Source: Cercozoa sp. M6MM
Taxonomy: Eukaryota; Endomyxa: Ascetosporea
Strand: one strand, 5' to 3'
DNA: 64,000 bases
Assembly: GCA_040357565.1 (NCBI GenBank)
Contig: JBDODJ010000044.1
The notes under the pieces were generated by a model. That model saw only the letters and a program-made list of their open reading frames with translations, was not told the DNA's origin and made no database searches. Below are positions 12,373-23,136 of the stretch, one piece after another; within the stretch, counting starts at the first letter, position 1, and each line of letters starts with the position of its first letter. The translations under genes and the position numbers were made by a program.

Positions 12373-13883
12373 CTATTGTGCCTCGCTGGTACTAACGCCA
12401 GTGATTTCACCCAACGACCAGCCGATGAAGTCTGCATACGCACACACATGCACGTGCAGATACAACGTGCTATACTAAAGGGTGCATTGTTAAAACGAAA
12501 GTTTTTACACGCAGAGCCGGCAGCCGCAACACCGTTGAAAATGATCTAATCGCATCAAGAACGCATACACGACAAATACTTGCTCACAGAGTGCCATACA
12601 CAAAGTACCTTGGCGGTAGCCCAGATGCGGTTCCGTTCGTTGGCGAGACGCGCCTTGACGACTCCCAAGAGACCGAGCGTCAGAACGGTCATCAAACATG
12701 ACACCAAGAAGGTCGGGTTGAAGCTGTCGCCAAAGTCCACCGACTGCATGCAAGCACACAGGCACGTGAATGACTCGATATGTATGCTTGCATGTGATCC
12801 TTCAGGTAGGGTGGAGAGACACGCCAAACGCACGTTGAGGATCAGGTAAGCCAGCAGCGGGACAAAGCCGAACACGAGGAAGGAAATAAAGGTGACGAGC
12901 CCGTTCTTGGCAGGCGACTCATCCGGGTCAGGAGGCATAACGCCGAGCTCCTCCACCATCATGTGATCTGCTCTCCAGAGTTAAACTTCTCATAAACCAT
13001 AACACAACAAAGGAGGCAGGCATCTAGACACACAGGCAAAAACACAGACACAAAAGGCAAAAGCACAGACACACAGGCAAAAACACAGACACAAAGGCAA
13101 AAGCACAGACACACAGACACACAAACACACAGACACACAGATACACACCGACAACACAAAAGTGCAGGTGCTACCGAGGAAAAAGTCTCTGTGCTGCGCC
13201 ATCGTGTCGATAATGTTACGAGCATCCTCCTCACTGAAACCTGTGAGTTAAATTAGGTATATGCATGTGTGTATGATACTTACACAGAACGGCACTCTGG
13301 ATGTGGGTAAATTTACCCTTAGACGTGTAGATCTGAACCATCTCTTGTTTCTCGCCCTACACACGTTTGCGCATACAGATTCTCGGCACAAAGAGATGAC
13401 ATACCCCCCACACTCCCATAAAAAAGGAACTAGTCACCTCGGGAAAGTTTTCGAGCTCCCAAGCTTCGCGCTGCCTTTCAGCGACGGCGTAGTCCTTCTC
13501 GGCTTGTGACGACAAGTAGTCGCCAATGCCCATGGACAGACCGTCTGCGATAAGATTGGCGAAGCCCAGCACCAGAACGACGTCAGAGGACAGATCGGCG
13601 CCCGCCACGCCGGCCACAATGGCGAAGGTCGTGATGATGCCGTCAAGGCCACCGAATACAATGGACTTGATGTACTTGCCTTGCTCAGTCGAGTGGTTCT
13701 CCTGTGATGCAACCGCGGTGAAGCCGTTCGCATTGTGTGCCTGCTTCGATGCCTCGAGATCACCAAGTTCGTACGCCTCACGAGCAGCCTGCAGATCGCG
13801 CGACGGTCTACGACGCAGATGTAAAAGAGGCAGGATACAGCCAAGGGCTGTCCTTACCCGTTTGCGCCAATGTTCTCACTCAT
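12373..13883 (-). CDS. VIT1/CCC1-family divalent metal (Fe/Mn) transporter
   Basis: The family moves Fe2+ or Mn2+ into a vacuole or acidic store. Exon 1 starts at 13883 (MSENIGANG). The next exon gives DLQAAREAYELGDLEASK and then KYIKSIVFGGLDGIITTFAI, the family's first membrane helix with its GGLDGIITTF signature, followed by LGFANLIADGLSMGIGDYLS (about 13580-13520). The cytosolic metal-binding region includes AEKDYAVAERQREAWELENF and SEEDARNIIDTMAQHRDFF, rich in Glu and His. MVEELGVMPPDPDESPAKNG precedes three more helices (NGLVTFISFLVFGFVPLLAY; FLVSCLMTVLTLGLLGVVKA; GVAAAGSAYFIGWSLGEITG) before the TAG at 12373-12375. The intron near 13.0-13.15 kb is a CACAGACA-type repeat, TG-rich in the sense strand. 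The substrate cannot be told from sequence. Confidence 0.88.
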
Positions 13884-14460
13884 TTTCGCGCGACCTCACA
13901 AAACTCCGGTCCGCCGTCTATCTTACGAGCACTGTATGCACCGCCAGGCAGAGTTAGGGCGCAAGAACACACCCGTGGACACACGCGTGCACTCTACAGT
14001 GCTGTAGGCTTTTGGAAGCTCAGCTGATCGATTCTCGACAACAGGGAAACTACTGTTTGTGTCGATACGTACGTGCGGTGGACACGAAATTTTACGCTTG
14101 TATTTGCACATCTTCCATCTAGAGTTTCGTGAAAGACGACTGGATGTACTTATGATAAACGACAAGGCCTTGGTAAATTGGGTACTTTGCCAGTGATACA
14201 AAAAACTAAGGAACGTAAGAAAGTCTGTTCTTGGAGGGAGAGAGGCCAAGTGTCAGTTTGAAAGAGTGAGTTACCCCAACGGTTCAGTAGGGCGGCAAAG
14301 CACTGACAGACGTGAAAGTCACCCGTCAGATGTTTTATTGAGTTGGCGTGAAGTAAGAAGGAAGAAGAGAGAAGAAAGGGCCTCTGGTTGAGAGGGCCCT
14401 TCTTCGAGTTCAGCTGCAAAAAAGCTTGCTCAAGGCTTCCCAGCGAACACACGTCAAAAT
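13884..14460. other. Intergenic stretch next to the LINE insertion
   Basis: I see no recognisable gene. An inverted repeat at about 14378-14405 (AAGGGCCTCT, short loop, AGAGGGCCCTT) can form a stem of about ten pairs. In the minus sense, the sequence entering from the LINE insertion point keeps an open frame (EDFDVCSLGSLEQAFLQLNS). It may be the other half of whatever the LINE interrupted. Confidence 0.4.
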
Positions 14461-14473
14461 CTTCCACCCCTCT

Positions 14474-14997
14474 AGTTAGTTGAGTCTTCTAGGAAACCAA
14501 CTATGTAGTTCCCCTGCACCAGTCTGGGGTGGGTCACAAGAGCATGGCCGTGTCTACCGCCCACTTAGGGTAGGACCATACAACTCCCCTTTTGACGTTC
14601 CCCAGACACCGAAGTCGACTTCATGGTTGGTGCAGGTAGCGGGCTACAAGTAGAGAGGCGTCGCAGGCCGCGTCGGGTCGTCCCGTCGTCGTCCTCCCGT
14701 CTCTCCACTCGATACCTAAACAAAACAGACAAACGGACATAGACTTAGGGCCACCACTGCTGTGAGTGGTGGCCTAGTCTATGTCGGGGACCTCTCGGTC
14801 CAGTGCCTGCTGGGAGGCTAGTTGTCCTTCGACAGTTGCTTCCTCGTCCCAGGAGATCTTGGTGCCTTGATGCATTCTGTTGAGTGTTGCTAGGTTCTCA
14901 GGGTTGGCCAGTATGTCTTCAATTGTGCGCCACTGAGCCGCATTGGTGTTGTTTCTGATAGCTTCCGTTACCTTGCATTCCAGCAATCGGTGGTACG
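14474..14997 (-). mobile_element. 5'-truncated non-LTR retrotransposon (LINE) copy, 524 bp
   Basis: The element lies between perfect 13-bp direct repeats CTTCCACCCCTCT (14461-14473 and 14998-15010), which look like a target-site duplication. Read on the minus strand, it holds the end of an open frame closing with DREVPDID and a TAG at 14774-14776. About 300 bp of 3' untranslated sequence follows, ending in CTCAACTAACT. The last 108 bp (14475-14582) match 60788-60904 closely. One shared 3' end, different 5' cut points and 13-14 bp duplications are the pattern left by target-primed reverse transcription. No reverse transcriptase motif is retained, so the clade is unknown. Confidence 0.8.
14736..14785 (-). 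repeat. Imperfect inverted repeat (hairpin) spanning the LINE stop codon
   Basis: GACATAGACTTAGGGCCACC(ACT) at 14736-14758 pairs with 14765-14785 around a GCTGTG loop. Arms are 23 and 21 nt with two single-base bulges. On the minus strand the left arm begins with the last codons and TAG stop of the LINE open frame. Confidence 0.85.
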
Positions 14998-15064
14998 CTT
15001 CCACCCCTCTCTTGAGGATTTTTGTAAGTTGTAGGGTTGCTTCCGCGCGGATACAGTAGTTCAT
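14774..15064 (-). pseudogene. Frame joining host sequence to the C-terminal tail of the LINE ORF
   Basis: A 96-codon frame starts MNYCIRAEATLQLTKILKRG in flanking sequence, crosses the 13-bp target duplication at 14998-15010, and continues as LINE sequence (CKVTEAIRNNTNAAQW, DILANPENLATLNRMHQG, SWDEEATVEGQLASQQALD). The inner part looks like a genuine protein tail by composition. I do not recognise a domain. It is probably not expressed as such, because it is a fusion created by the insertion. Confidence 0.55.
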
Positions 15065-15072
15065 GCTGTAAC
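15036..15072 (-). repeat. 37-bp dispersed repeat, copy 2
   Basis: On the minus strand this reads GTTACAGCATGAACTACTG and continues as in the copy at 8718-8754, with two mismatches in 37. It lies 76 bp past the Der stop codon, in the Der sense orientation, outside the LINE copy. Confidence 0.8.
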
Positions 15073-15147
15073 AACTAAATGCCGGCTGTGGAAGGGCAAA
15101 CCGGCTACCGGCATCGCTGCGATAGAGGAAGGGAACGTATGTCGACG

Positions 15148-16242
15148 TTAGAGCGCACGCAAAGAACGCAGTGCCGCCTTTCGATCGCGCTTTTGCTGTC
15201 GCTTTCGCCTCTACAAGAACCGAAAAGTTACGACTTTTCAATCTAAGCGAAAAAAGAAAATATGTAACCTCGCCCTTTGGCATGCGCTTGCCATGCCGCG
15301 GCTTGGAATCCTCGTCGCCGTCCAGCACCAACTCGCCACGGTCGCGCATCGTCTGTCGCAGCTTTCGTGCAACAGCGGCGTCCATGGCATCATCACCCTG
15401 CACCAGAGCGTAGGATACCGGTTACATCTCAGACGAAGTTACCGTAAGCGGTCCCATAGCGTCATCATTGTTGCGCAGCAACTCCAAAGCATCTTCGTCC
15501 AGAGCACTAAGCACACACAGACACTTCGACATGCGAACAGAGAGGTGAAAGAAACATCTCCGGTACTCTTGCTGCTGCTGTTGCTGCTGCTCGTGGTACA
15601 GCTTGCGCTGCCGTTTCTCGGCACGTTCCGCAAGTGACTGGCGCAGGTCGTCTGTCCAGGCACTCGACTGCACGCGGAACCTGTCACGACCACGCATGCA
15701 TCATCAATGCTGGGTTGGACACACTTGGTTGAACACAGCAAGTGTACCGAATGGGCACACCGCCAAAGTCGAACTCGGCCCGAAGTTGGTTCTCCAGGAA
15801 ACGCAGGTACGCAGTCGACAGCTTCTGTGTTTCAACCAGAGCAAAGCAATGCAGTGACTGCATTTGATATGAAAGACAGCAGTGCTACTGTTCGGTTCGT
15901 CTTGATGGCAAACGTCGGCGGACGAGACTTGAATTGCACCTGTGTAACACCGACACACACGTGTGTTGCAAAGAACATACTTGCCGTCCTTGGGTACCAT
16001 AAACTTGAGCTTCACGTGCTTGCCCTGGTCCGAAGGCGGCGGCTGCCAACGCGTTACCTCGCGCAGCCACTTGTTCAGCAGTCTGCAATACGTACAAACA
16101 TGCATATATATATTAAGAGATATATCAATACATATACAGGCACACACTGGCACAAAGTGTACCGCGTTGGAACACGGCGCTGCCAGCTGTCGTAAGTTGC
16201 GACACACTCTCGTAGCAATGGCGCCAAATTGAACTCACCTAG

Positions 16243-16291
<49 letters not shown>

Positions 16292-16301
16292 NNNNNNNNN
16301 N

Positions 16302-16364
<63 letters not shown>

Positions 16365-16736
16365 GTATTTCGACCAGCACACGGACTGAGACACAGTTGG
16401 GTGTACCATGCGATGATAAGGGAACGAGTGGAACCGCGCGGATCCCTGACACCTTCTGCAGCAGCAGCTCACTACATAGCATTGCCATATTAAACAACGT
16501 TACACACGTGTCGAGATGCTTAACTTGCGGGAGTACCGGATGCCACGAAGCAAGGCACGTGCAGCACGCGGTCGACGTGCCACGCGATCCCACCTACAGT
16601 ACCACTCCTCAAGCAGGAGGACATACAACACAATGACAAGAAACGCGCGTACTTGGACAGGCCGATCACGAGACCTCTGCCCTCGGCGACACATCTGTTG
16701 GCGATGTCGATGTCAAATCTGTCACAGGCAGCAGTA

Positions 16737-16782
<46 letters not shown>

Positions 16783-17899
16783 CCACAGCCACAGCCACAC
16801 ACAGACACAGACACAGACACACAAAGCTAACCGTGTGATAACGTCAAGTGCCGCCATGTGCGCGCGATTGCGCTGCTCGTGCGACCAGCGACCGTCTGTT
16901 CACATCACTGGAATCAGACACACGTCGACGAAATGGACATGCGTACCGCCAACGTGCTCCAACAAGTCGTCATCTGCGCATCAGACACATCACAGGTTGG
17001 ACACGTCGAGGAAAGTTACAGTCAGGGCAAGTGAAAGCACCGTTGAGTTCATCAGTCTCGGTGAAGTCAATGTCGCCGGCACGTGGCGGAATTTCCGCCA
17101 GCAGCACCTGTTCATGGACAAACGAACTGCACAGACAGACAGACAAACAGCAGAAAAAGCAATCAGAATGTATGTACCACGACATTGGCCATGTTCATCG
17201 ATTTGCGAGATCGGGTATTGCTCAACTATACAGAGTGACCATTTTTACGAAAGGAGCACACAGACAGTGAGCGTATGGTACAGTGTCGAACTTGGAGTGA
17301 CCTCGTCTTTCGTCTTGTCCCTACAAACACGTAGAATTCATCCCACCTGTGGTTTCAAAGCAGATACCTACCTTCGTGAGTGCAGTCAAACCTGCGGTGT
17401 CGACCTACAGCCAGACACATGTGGCGTAGCAAGAGCACAGATTTACGCAACTCACAGGGAGGGATACCAAGGTGATGTCCGTGTCTTCGAACTTGAGCGG
17501 CACTGCCACCGAGTCCCTTGTGATTCCTACACACACACACATACACACACACACATACACACACACACACACACACCAAAGCAGGTTGCCTCCTTCCGGA
17601 CTAACACTCAGCCCAAGAAATGAGTACCTGGAGTGGCGCCCACATTAAGTCGATGCTTGTCACCCAGCAAGGTGTTGATCAGCGTCGACTTGCCCGTGTT
17701 GGGACGGCCCTGCAGGAGCACACTGACGCACAGCACACACACACACACACACACACATATGCCAGCGCATGGACACTCGTACCACGATGGCGAGCTGCAT
17801 GTCGGGTCGTGCCTCCCGCGCCAACGCAGTGCCGCTTTCGCTCAGTGTCGCTTGTTGGCGGTATTCGTTCAATTCCTGGAGGGAAGCGGGGGGAGGGTT

Positions 17900-17950
<51 letters not shown>

Positions 17951-20900
17951 CCCCTACCAAAAAAGGGATACCTGCAAGCGCTCTTGTCGCAGTTGCTCGC
18001 GTGTTTGCCGAGCAGTCACGCCAGTGCGCGTCTCGAAATCGACCGGATCGATCACACGGTGCACTCGCTCAAACAGCACCGGCAGACTGTCCATCTGACG
18101 TCTCATAGCTGCATTGCACATATCAGGAAAAGAGAGTAACGCCTCCTCAATCTCAGGTAGACGTATCAACGGATAGCGTACCGTGGTAGAAGTCGGTGAG
18201 TCCCCAGTTGTGCTACGTCACAAGCACACACATGTCTCATGACATAAGTGCCTACAAGGCAAGCACGGTACCAAAGCAGAGCATTCAACGATGTCGGCAT
18301 CCTCGAATCCAAGGCCCCGACACTACATCGAGCAGACAGTGGCGGCAAAGGTTAGTGAAGGGAGGACATTTGTACCTCCTCAAGTGTTTCGAGACACCGC
18401 GGATCATCCTCATTGTCACACTGCACACGCATACACACACAGACACACATACAGACATCTACACGTGTTTATGTGTGTGTGGAGACTACCTTGTTGACGA
18501 CAATAATAACACGCAGAGGAAGAAACTCGGGCGCGATGTTCACCTCAACCTGCGCACATATCCAAAGCACAGACACGATGAACACACAACCCATGATCCA
18601 GCAGAGAAAGGTACGATCGGTTTGGATGACTCGGCAGCCTCAAACTCGTCAACTTGCGTGCCGATTCCGTTGACCTGTACAGACACTGTAATAGATGCAC
18701 AAGTGCTGTACAGGCATGCAGGAGGCAATCACCTTGGCAGGCGGAAGGAGACCACCGTCAGCCGCCAAGCGCACGTTCTTTTGCTGCTCGGTTTGCTGTG
18801 CAAGTATCTTAGGATAGATTTGTACGACTTCGCTCTGAAAACAGCGAGCAAGTGTACATATTGTTTGAGCGCAGCATCAAGTCGTCGCATATCACCTAAG
18901 AGACAACATTTAACAGAGGTAATGTGCGACCCGAATTACGAGATGAACCAGAGTAGTGTCGTTCCTTGGCACGCTGCCGCACTGTACAGTACAAACAACA
19001 TTAGGGGAGGAGGAAGCTAGGGATCAGACATACCGAGTCGTTTCCAGTCACGAGAACTGCGGTCCATGAGATCACGTTCCATGTGCGAGTCTGCTCAAGT
19101 GTATTGTTGGTGCACTGATGTGCAAGTCAAAAGGTAGGTATCAGAACAGAACAATGCGGATACTTTGCAAGTCGCGCATGCGTGCATGCTCTTCGATCGG
19201 CTGCAGCAGCGATTCCGTGGCGTGTGCCATCTCGAGTAGCTACAGACGAAACCGACAGAGCAATCACACACACCAACAGATGTCCAGATGATGAACAGGA
19301 GGCACCTCTTGTTTCGACTCGTCGTCGAGGCCGCTAAATCACCACAAACGTGAGACATTGTGCTTGTGCGGTATGCATGGAAGCTACCCCGCCTGCATGA
19401 TCTTTCTCTTCTCCGACAAACGGTCTGACACGTGTTCGTAGTCCTCATCCTCCACTACAGAAAAAGCGACATTGCAATTTTTGTTGTCATTCGTGGCATT
19501 CAATACAACCAACACACACTCGGCCAGTCGATCTTTGAGGATGCGTTCCGCGCGGTTGTCGATCTAAGCGATATGACACCCCGACAGGTAAAGCAGAAAA
19601 GAGTACGAGGAGATTGTCTTTGGAGGTTACCTCGTGCAACTGCGCCTCAACAACCGAGTCGACGTCCTCCGTGAAGGACCCCTGTCACAGGCAAAAATAG
19701 ATCCGTTGATGCCAAGGCACACCTGTGGAGAGCAGTGCATACCAGACGCTCCTTAAGCAACTGGTACGCTACCTCTCGTTTCTCGATCTGTGTCACACAC
19801 AACAAAAACGGGTCAGGGAGCAAGGGCACACGGGGAGGCCGATGGGACGGGCTACCTCTTTGTGCAAGAACTCGGCGATGCGGTAGTCTTCCGGCTGCAC
19901 GCCTGCCGGGCCGTCCACAACCTGTCCCGAGCAGCGCGAAGGAGAGTCAACAAGAAGACAAGAGAGCAGTGAGAGACAAGAGCAAAAGGTGCAGCAACTG
20001 GTGCTTACCAGAACCGCCACATCGGCACCTTGCAGCGCGCGTTGTGCTTGTCTTAGCATACCTCTTTTCAACTATGCGATGTTATTGCTCGTACAGCCAT
20101 CGCTGCGCATCGTCCATAAGCTAGCACCGATACCTCAGTTTCGGTGGCGTTGCGAAGATTTTTCTTCGTTTCGACCTGCAGGCAATCAGCTGGAACAGGC
20201 AGTGCATTTATGACAGCACAAAGTACCTCCTCGTAACCCGGTGTGTCGACTGCAGCAAATTCAAGATCCAGGAGCTCGCCGCGGGACACTTGTCTGTAAT
20301 CACACTCCTTCAGTCAGCTTTACCGAAGAGAGGGAAGAAGGAAAAGAGAGCACCGGTCACGCGTGACACCAGGCATATCATGAACAATGGCAGTGCCGCC
20401 ACCACACACGCGGTTGAACAGTGACGACTTGCCTGAACAAGGACAGAGTGTGTATACTGCACAGGACACTGAGACACAGACAGGGAATGTACCCACATTG
20501 GGCCGTCCAACAAAGGCGACACGCGGCTGTCGCGCGATCAGTTCTTTCGTGTCGCGGCCCGCCGCGTCCGTGCCTGCAGCACAGTGATGTGAACAGACTG
20601 CAGGACAGGGTCGGCAGCCAGAAAAGCTACCAATGGCGGCCAGCTGCATGTGCATCTGCTCGGTAAGTCGGTCGCGACGCGATTTCGCTTGCACCAGCTG
20701 CACCATATCGTAACGCAACTTGAACGAGGCGAAAAGAAAAAAACAGCAATGCAAAGGTACCGTGTCTGTCTGGCGGCTGAGGAACTCCACATTCGCGCCT
20801 TTGCTGAATTGTCCCGCACTGCTGAGAGCCCTGTATATCATCACACACATTAAAAATGGTAGTAACACACATCAGCACACATTCGCACGGTGCGGCACTG

Positions 20901-20973
20901 ACCTGATCTGGGCGTCAGTGACCTTTCGGCGCGCATGCCGGCTACCCGCCGCACGAACGCACGATGAACGCAT
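15148..20973 (-). CDS. Der/EngA-type double GTPase, intron-rich, probably organellar
   Basis: Der proteins carry two tandem GTPase domains and assist large ribosomal subunit assembly in bacteria and organelles. The start at 20973 gives [17 protein letters not shown], basic enough for an organelle signal. Domain 1: P-loop GRPNVGKSS (20510-20420, interrupted by an intron inside the GKSS Gly codon), then [21 protein letters not shown] (about 20260) and [20 protein letters not shown] (about 19900); [14 protein letters not shown] near 18.5 kb is a plausible G4. Domain 2: [20 protein letters not shown] (17710-17640), then a [23 protein letters not shown] G3 strand (about 17500). The KH-like end is [20 protein letters not shown] and [15 protein letters not shown] (16085-15980). 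A charged tail beyond the bacterial length includes [18 protein letters not shown] and [14 protein letters not shown], ending with TAA at 15148-15150. Many introns carry CA on + (TG in sense). Confidence 0.82.
16244..16362 (-). repeat. (TG)n in sense, with a 10-N gap
   Basis: This CA tract on the + strand lies in a Der intron, with ten Ns at 16292-16301. It is TG-rich in the sense of the gene. Confidence 0.95.
16741..17949 (-). repeat. Four more (TG)n tracts in Der introns (sense strand)
   Basis: CA tracts on + lie at about 16741-16780 (continuing as CAGACA/ACAGCC units to 16823), 17530-17577, 17735-17757 and 17902-17949. All sit in introns of the minus-strand Der gene, each close upstream of a coding exon. 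Confidence 0.9.
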
Positions 20974-21330
20974 CCAAGGGCACTGTTTTAGCGCGAATAT
21001 ACTCTGGTACTACATATTCGGATCGCTGGAACCAGTGCATCAATAATATTTTTAAAATAATGATTTCCTGATACAGTACTTTTCAGTGACTGGCGATCAG
21101 ATACATTTTTGTCTTGTTAAATTAGCGGGAAATCGAGTGGCTACTTTTCGGCTATGCATTTTCCAGAGTTTAAGGCAAAACGGGCATCGTTTTCCCGAGT
21201 TTCTCTGGAGTGGATGTTGTCTTCGAGTGCAATCTTTCACGAGCACGAATTTCTTAGAGTGTGGCCTTCCACCGTCGAATTACCCGCACGTGTTCTGAGA
21301 AACAGCAACTGTCGTGTCCACGCTGATTAA
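20974..21330. promoter_or_regulatory. Divergent promoter region, Der and GPI-protein genes
   Basis: The 357 bp between the start codons of the minus-strand Der gene and the plus-strand GPI-protein gene must hold both promoters. An AT-rich stretch (AATAATATTTTTAAAATAATG, about 21042-21062) is its most distinct feature. No specific factor site is recognisable. Confidence 0.5.
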
Positions 21331-22502
21331 ATGCACTTCTCACCGCTGCTCGTCGTGGTTATCTTTTGTGACAACGTAGCTGCATATGCGCAAGAAAAGT
21401 ACAACTTTGAATGTCTCCTTGTTCGACCCGCGCACGAGCCGCTATGTAGAGATTTATCTTCGGAGGTATCACACGCTTGGGTATAGAGGTACATATTGGT
21501 ATTTGTCAGTACAAACTGTGTGTTTTTTAATTGCAGTACCTGTACCTTGATGAGTCTATCAAGCAAGTCGAACAGCTGAAATGCGCGAAAGCTACTGAAT
21601 ATGGATGCTTTCGCGTAAGCGAGCGCTATGGTGTCGAACAGCGAGAAGATGAGAAATACTGCAGTGCAAAGGGCTGCCGCGACGTTGCCCACGCGTGCGA
21701 CCCCTCTGAGTGTTATGTGCTACCTCCGCCCGAGCCGAAGCACGGACTGATTGAACGAACTCACAAACCCACCCAACAACCCTATGAGCCAACTTCTGAA
21801 TCTTTGGCCTCGTATCGCTACACTGTAAATCTACTTTGAGTCCATCGTTTCGTTTGTACCTGGTCGTCATGACTATATTCATCTACCTCGGTCGTTTTGA
21901 CTGTTGCAGTGTCATACTGTGGAAGTCGCGGATTATGCGCGATGCACCGATTTGCTCCATTTGAAGCAATGGCTGATCTTAAGCATGGGCACATCGTATG
22001 GTGAGACACCCACCACACACAGGGCGCGGTAGTCCGTGCTTAAAAAACTATGTATTGTTTAGATGATTTGAAATGTGCCACCGCGAGCAAGGCAGTTTGT
22101 TGGGACATATACATGGACAAAGAAGCTGACCCAAGCAAATGCCCCCCATGTAAAGACGTCGCCTTTGGTACAATCCGTAAGGGTTAAGTCAAAAAGGCGT
22201 ATTTCAAATCATCTGGTCTGCTTCAATCAGCTTGTCCGCGTGACTTCTGTGGTGACGCAGATGTTGAGCCTGAAGTCCCCGAGCCTGAAGTCCCCGAGCC
22301 TGAAGTCCCCGAGCCCAACGACACCGAATCTGAGCCGACAAGTGAGCTGGAGGACCATGTCGCGGATCATGATCATGTGACACAACCCATACATGCTCAA
22401 GACGAAAGCACGACGGCAACCCCGTCGTCGGTGGCAGCGGTGGAGCCAGTGCCTGCGGCAATCATGTTGCTGCTAACATCATTGCTGCTGTTGCTTGGTT
22501 AA
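21331..22502 (+). CDS. Secreted, cysteine-rich, probably GPI-anchored surface protein, unknown family
   Basis: Four exons join cleanly. The start gives MHFSPLLVVVIFCDNVAAYA, a standard signal peptide. The mature part has many cysteines (FECLLVRPAHEPLCRD, LKCAKATEYGCF, KYCSAKGCRDVAHACDPSEC, CHTVEVADYARC, KCATASKAVCWD, SKCPPCKD, CPRDFCGD), suggesting a disulphide-bonded ectodomain. Then come three perfect 15-bp repeats coding for EPEVP (22266-22310), an acidic/Thr-rich stalk (DTESEPTSELEDHVADHDHV, TTATPSSVAAVEPVPA) and a purely hydrophobic end IMLLLTSLLLLLG right at the stop. A terminal hydrophobic run with no cytoplasmic tail after a small-residue stretch is the pattern of a GPI-attachment signal. 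No family recognised; function not assigned. The intron before the last exon ends TTCAATCAG at about 22232. Confidence 0.75.
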
Positions 22503-22812
22503 GTAACTAACTGGTCAAAAGAATCATAAGTTTACTGTGCCTGGCGGACTCGTCTACCGTACATACCCACGTTTTTGCTGTCTTGCTTGCCATTTGTGCC
22601 CAGCTCACTCATAGCTGGGTGCACTTAAGTCACATGCGTCGCGCTAGGGATTGTCGGTGAGCCCGCAGTCCCGGTAGACGAGAGGACGATTGTGTCGCAT
22701 GGAGAGAGGCAGAAGCCCGCAGGCGCGAGACACCGACCTAGACTCTTGTGTCAAAATAGACTGGACAAACTAAGTTACGTATCCGATCCGTCATATCTAT
22801 CTCGTCTGTCCT
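22503..22812. other. Intergenic, no gene recognised
   Basis: This stretch lies between the stop codons of the GPI-protein gene (+) and the orphan exon (-), i.e. a convergent 3' region. Nothing distinctive was seen. Confidence 0.5.
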
Positions 22813-22988
22813 TTACAAAGACATGTTCGCAAAAGGACCTCCGTTGGAATCATCGTCACTCGAGTCGTCACGGTCTTCACTATCGTTGACGTTTTCATGC
22901 GCGACCTCATCGACGGGAGCGGTGCTGCCGTCACACTCGTCGCTCTTTTGCATGACGAAACAAAAGTATCCAAAGCCTTTGTTGTCAC
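22813..22988 (-). CDS. Orphan 3' terminal exon, acidic C-terminus, rest lost in an assembly gap
   Basis: Read on the minus strand, a (TG)n tract ends GAAATAG and then opens a frame GDNKGFGYFCFVMQKSDECD, followed by an Asp/Ser-rich tail NDSEDRDDSSDDDSNGGPF and a TAA at 22813-22815. The TG polarity, acceptor site and codon composition support a real last exon. Its upstream exons would lie in or beyond the 100-N gap at 23037-23136. No function can be given. Confidence 0.5.
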
Positions 22989-22991
22989 CTA

Positions 22992-22996
<5 letters not shown>

Positions 22997-23036
<40 letters not shown>

Positions 23037-23136
23037 NNNNNNNNNNNNNNNNNNNNNNNNNNNNNNNNNNNNNNNNNNNNNNNNNNNNNNNNNNNNNNNN
23101 NNNNNNNNNNNNNNNNNNNNNNNNNNNNNNNNNNNN
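22997..23136 (-). repeat. (TG)n in sense, ending in a 100-N gap
   Basis: CA repeats on + (22997-23036) run directly into 100 Ns (23037-23136). The round number suggests a gap of unknown size. Confidence 0.95.

Noticed and set aside
14736..14785. Rho-independent terminator
   Set aside because: The hairpin is stable but this is eukaryotic nuclear DNA, there is no T-run, and it overlaps the stop codon of a retroelement frame.
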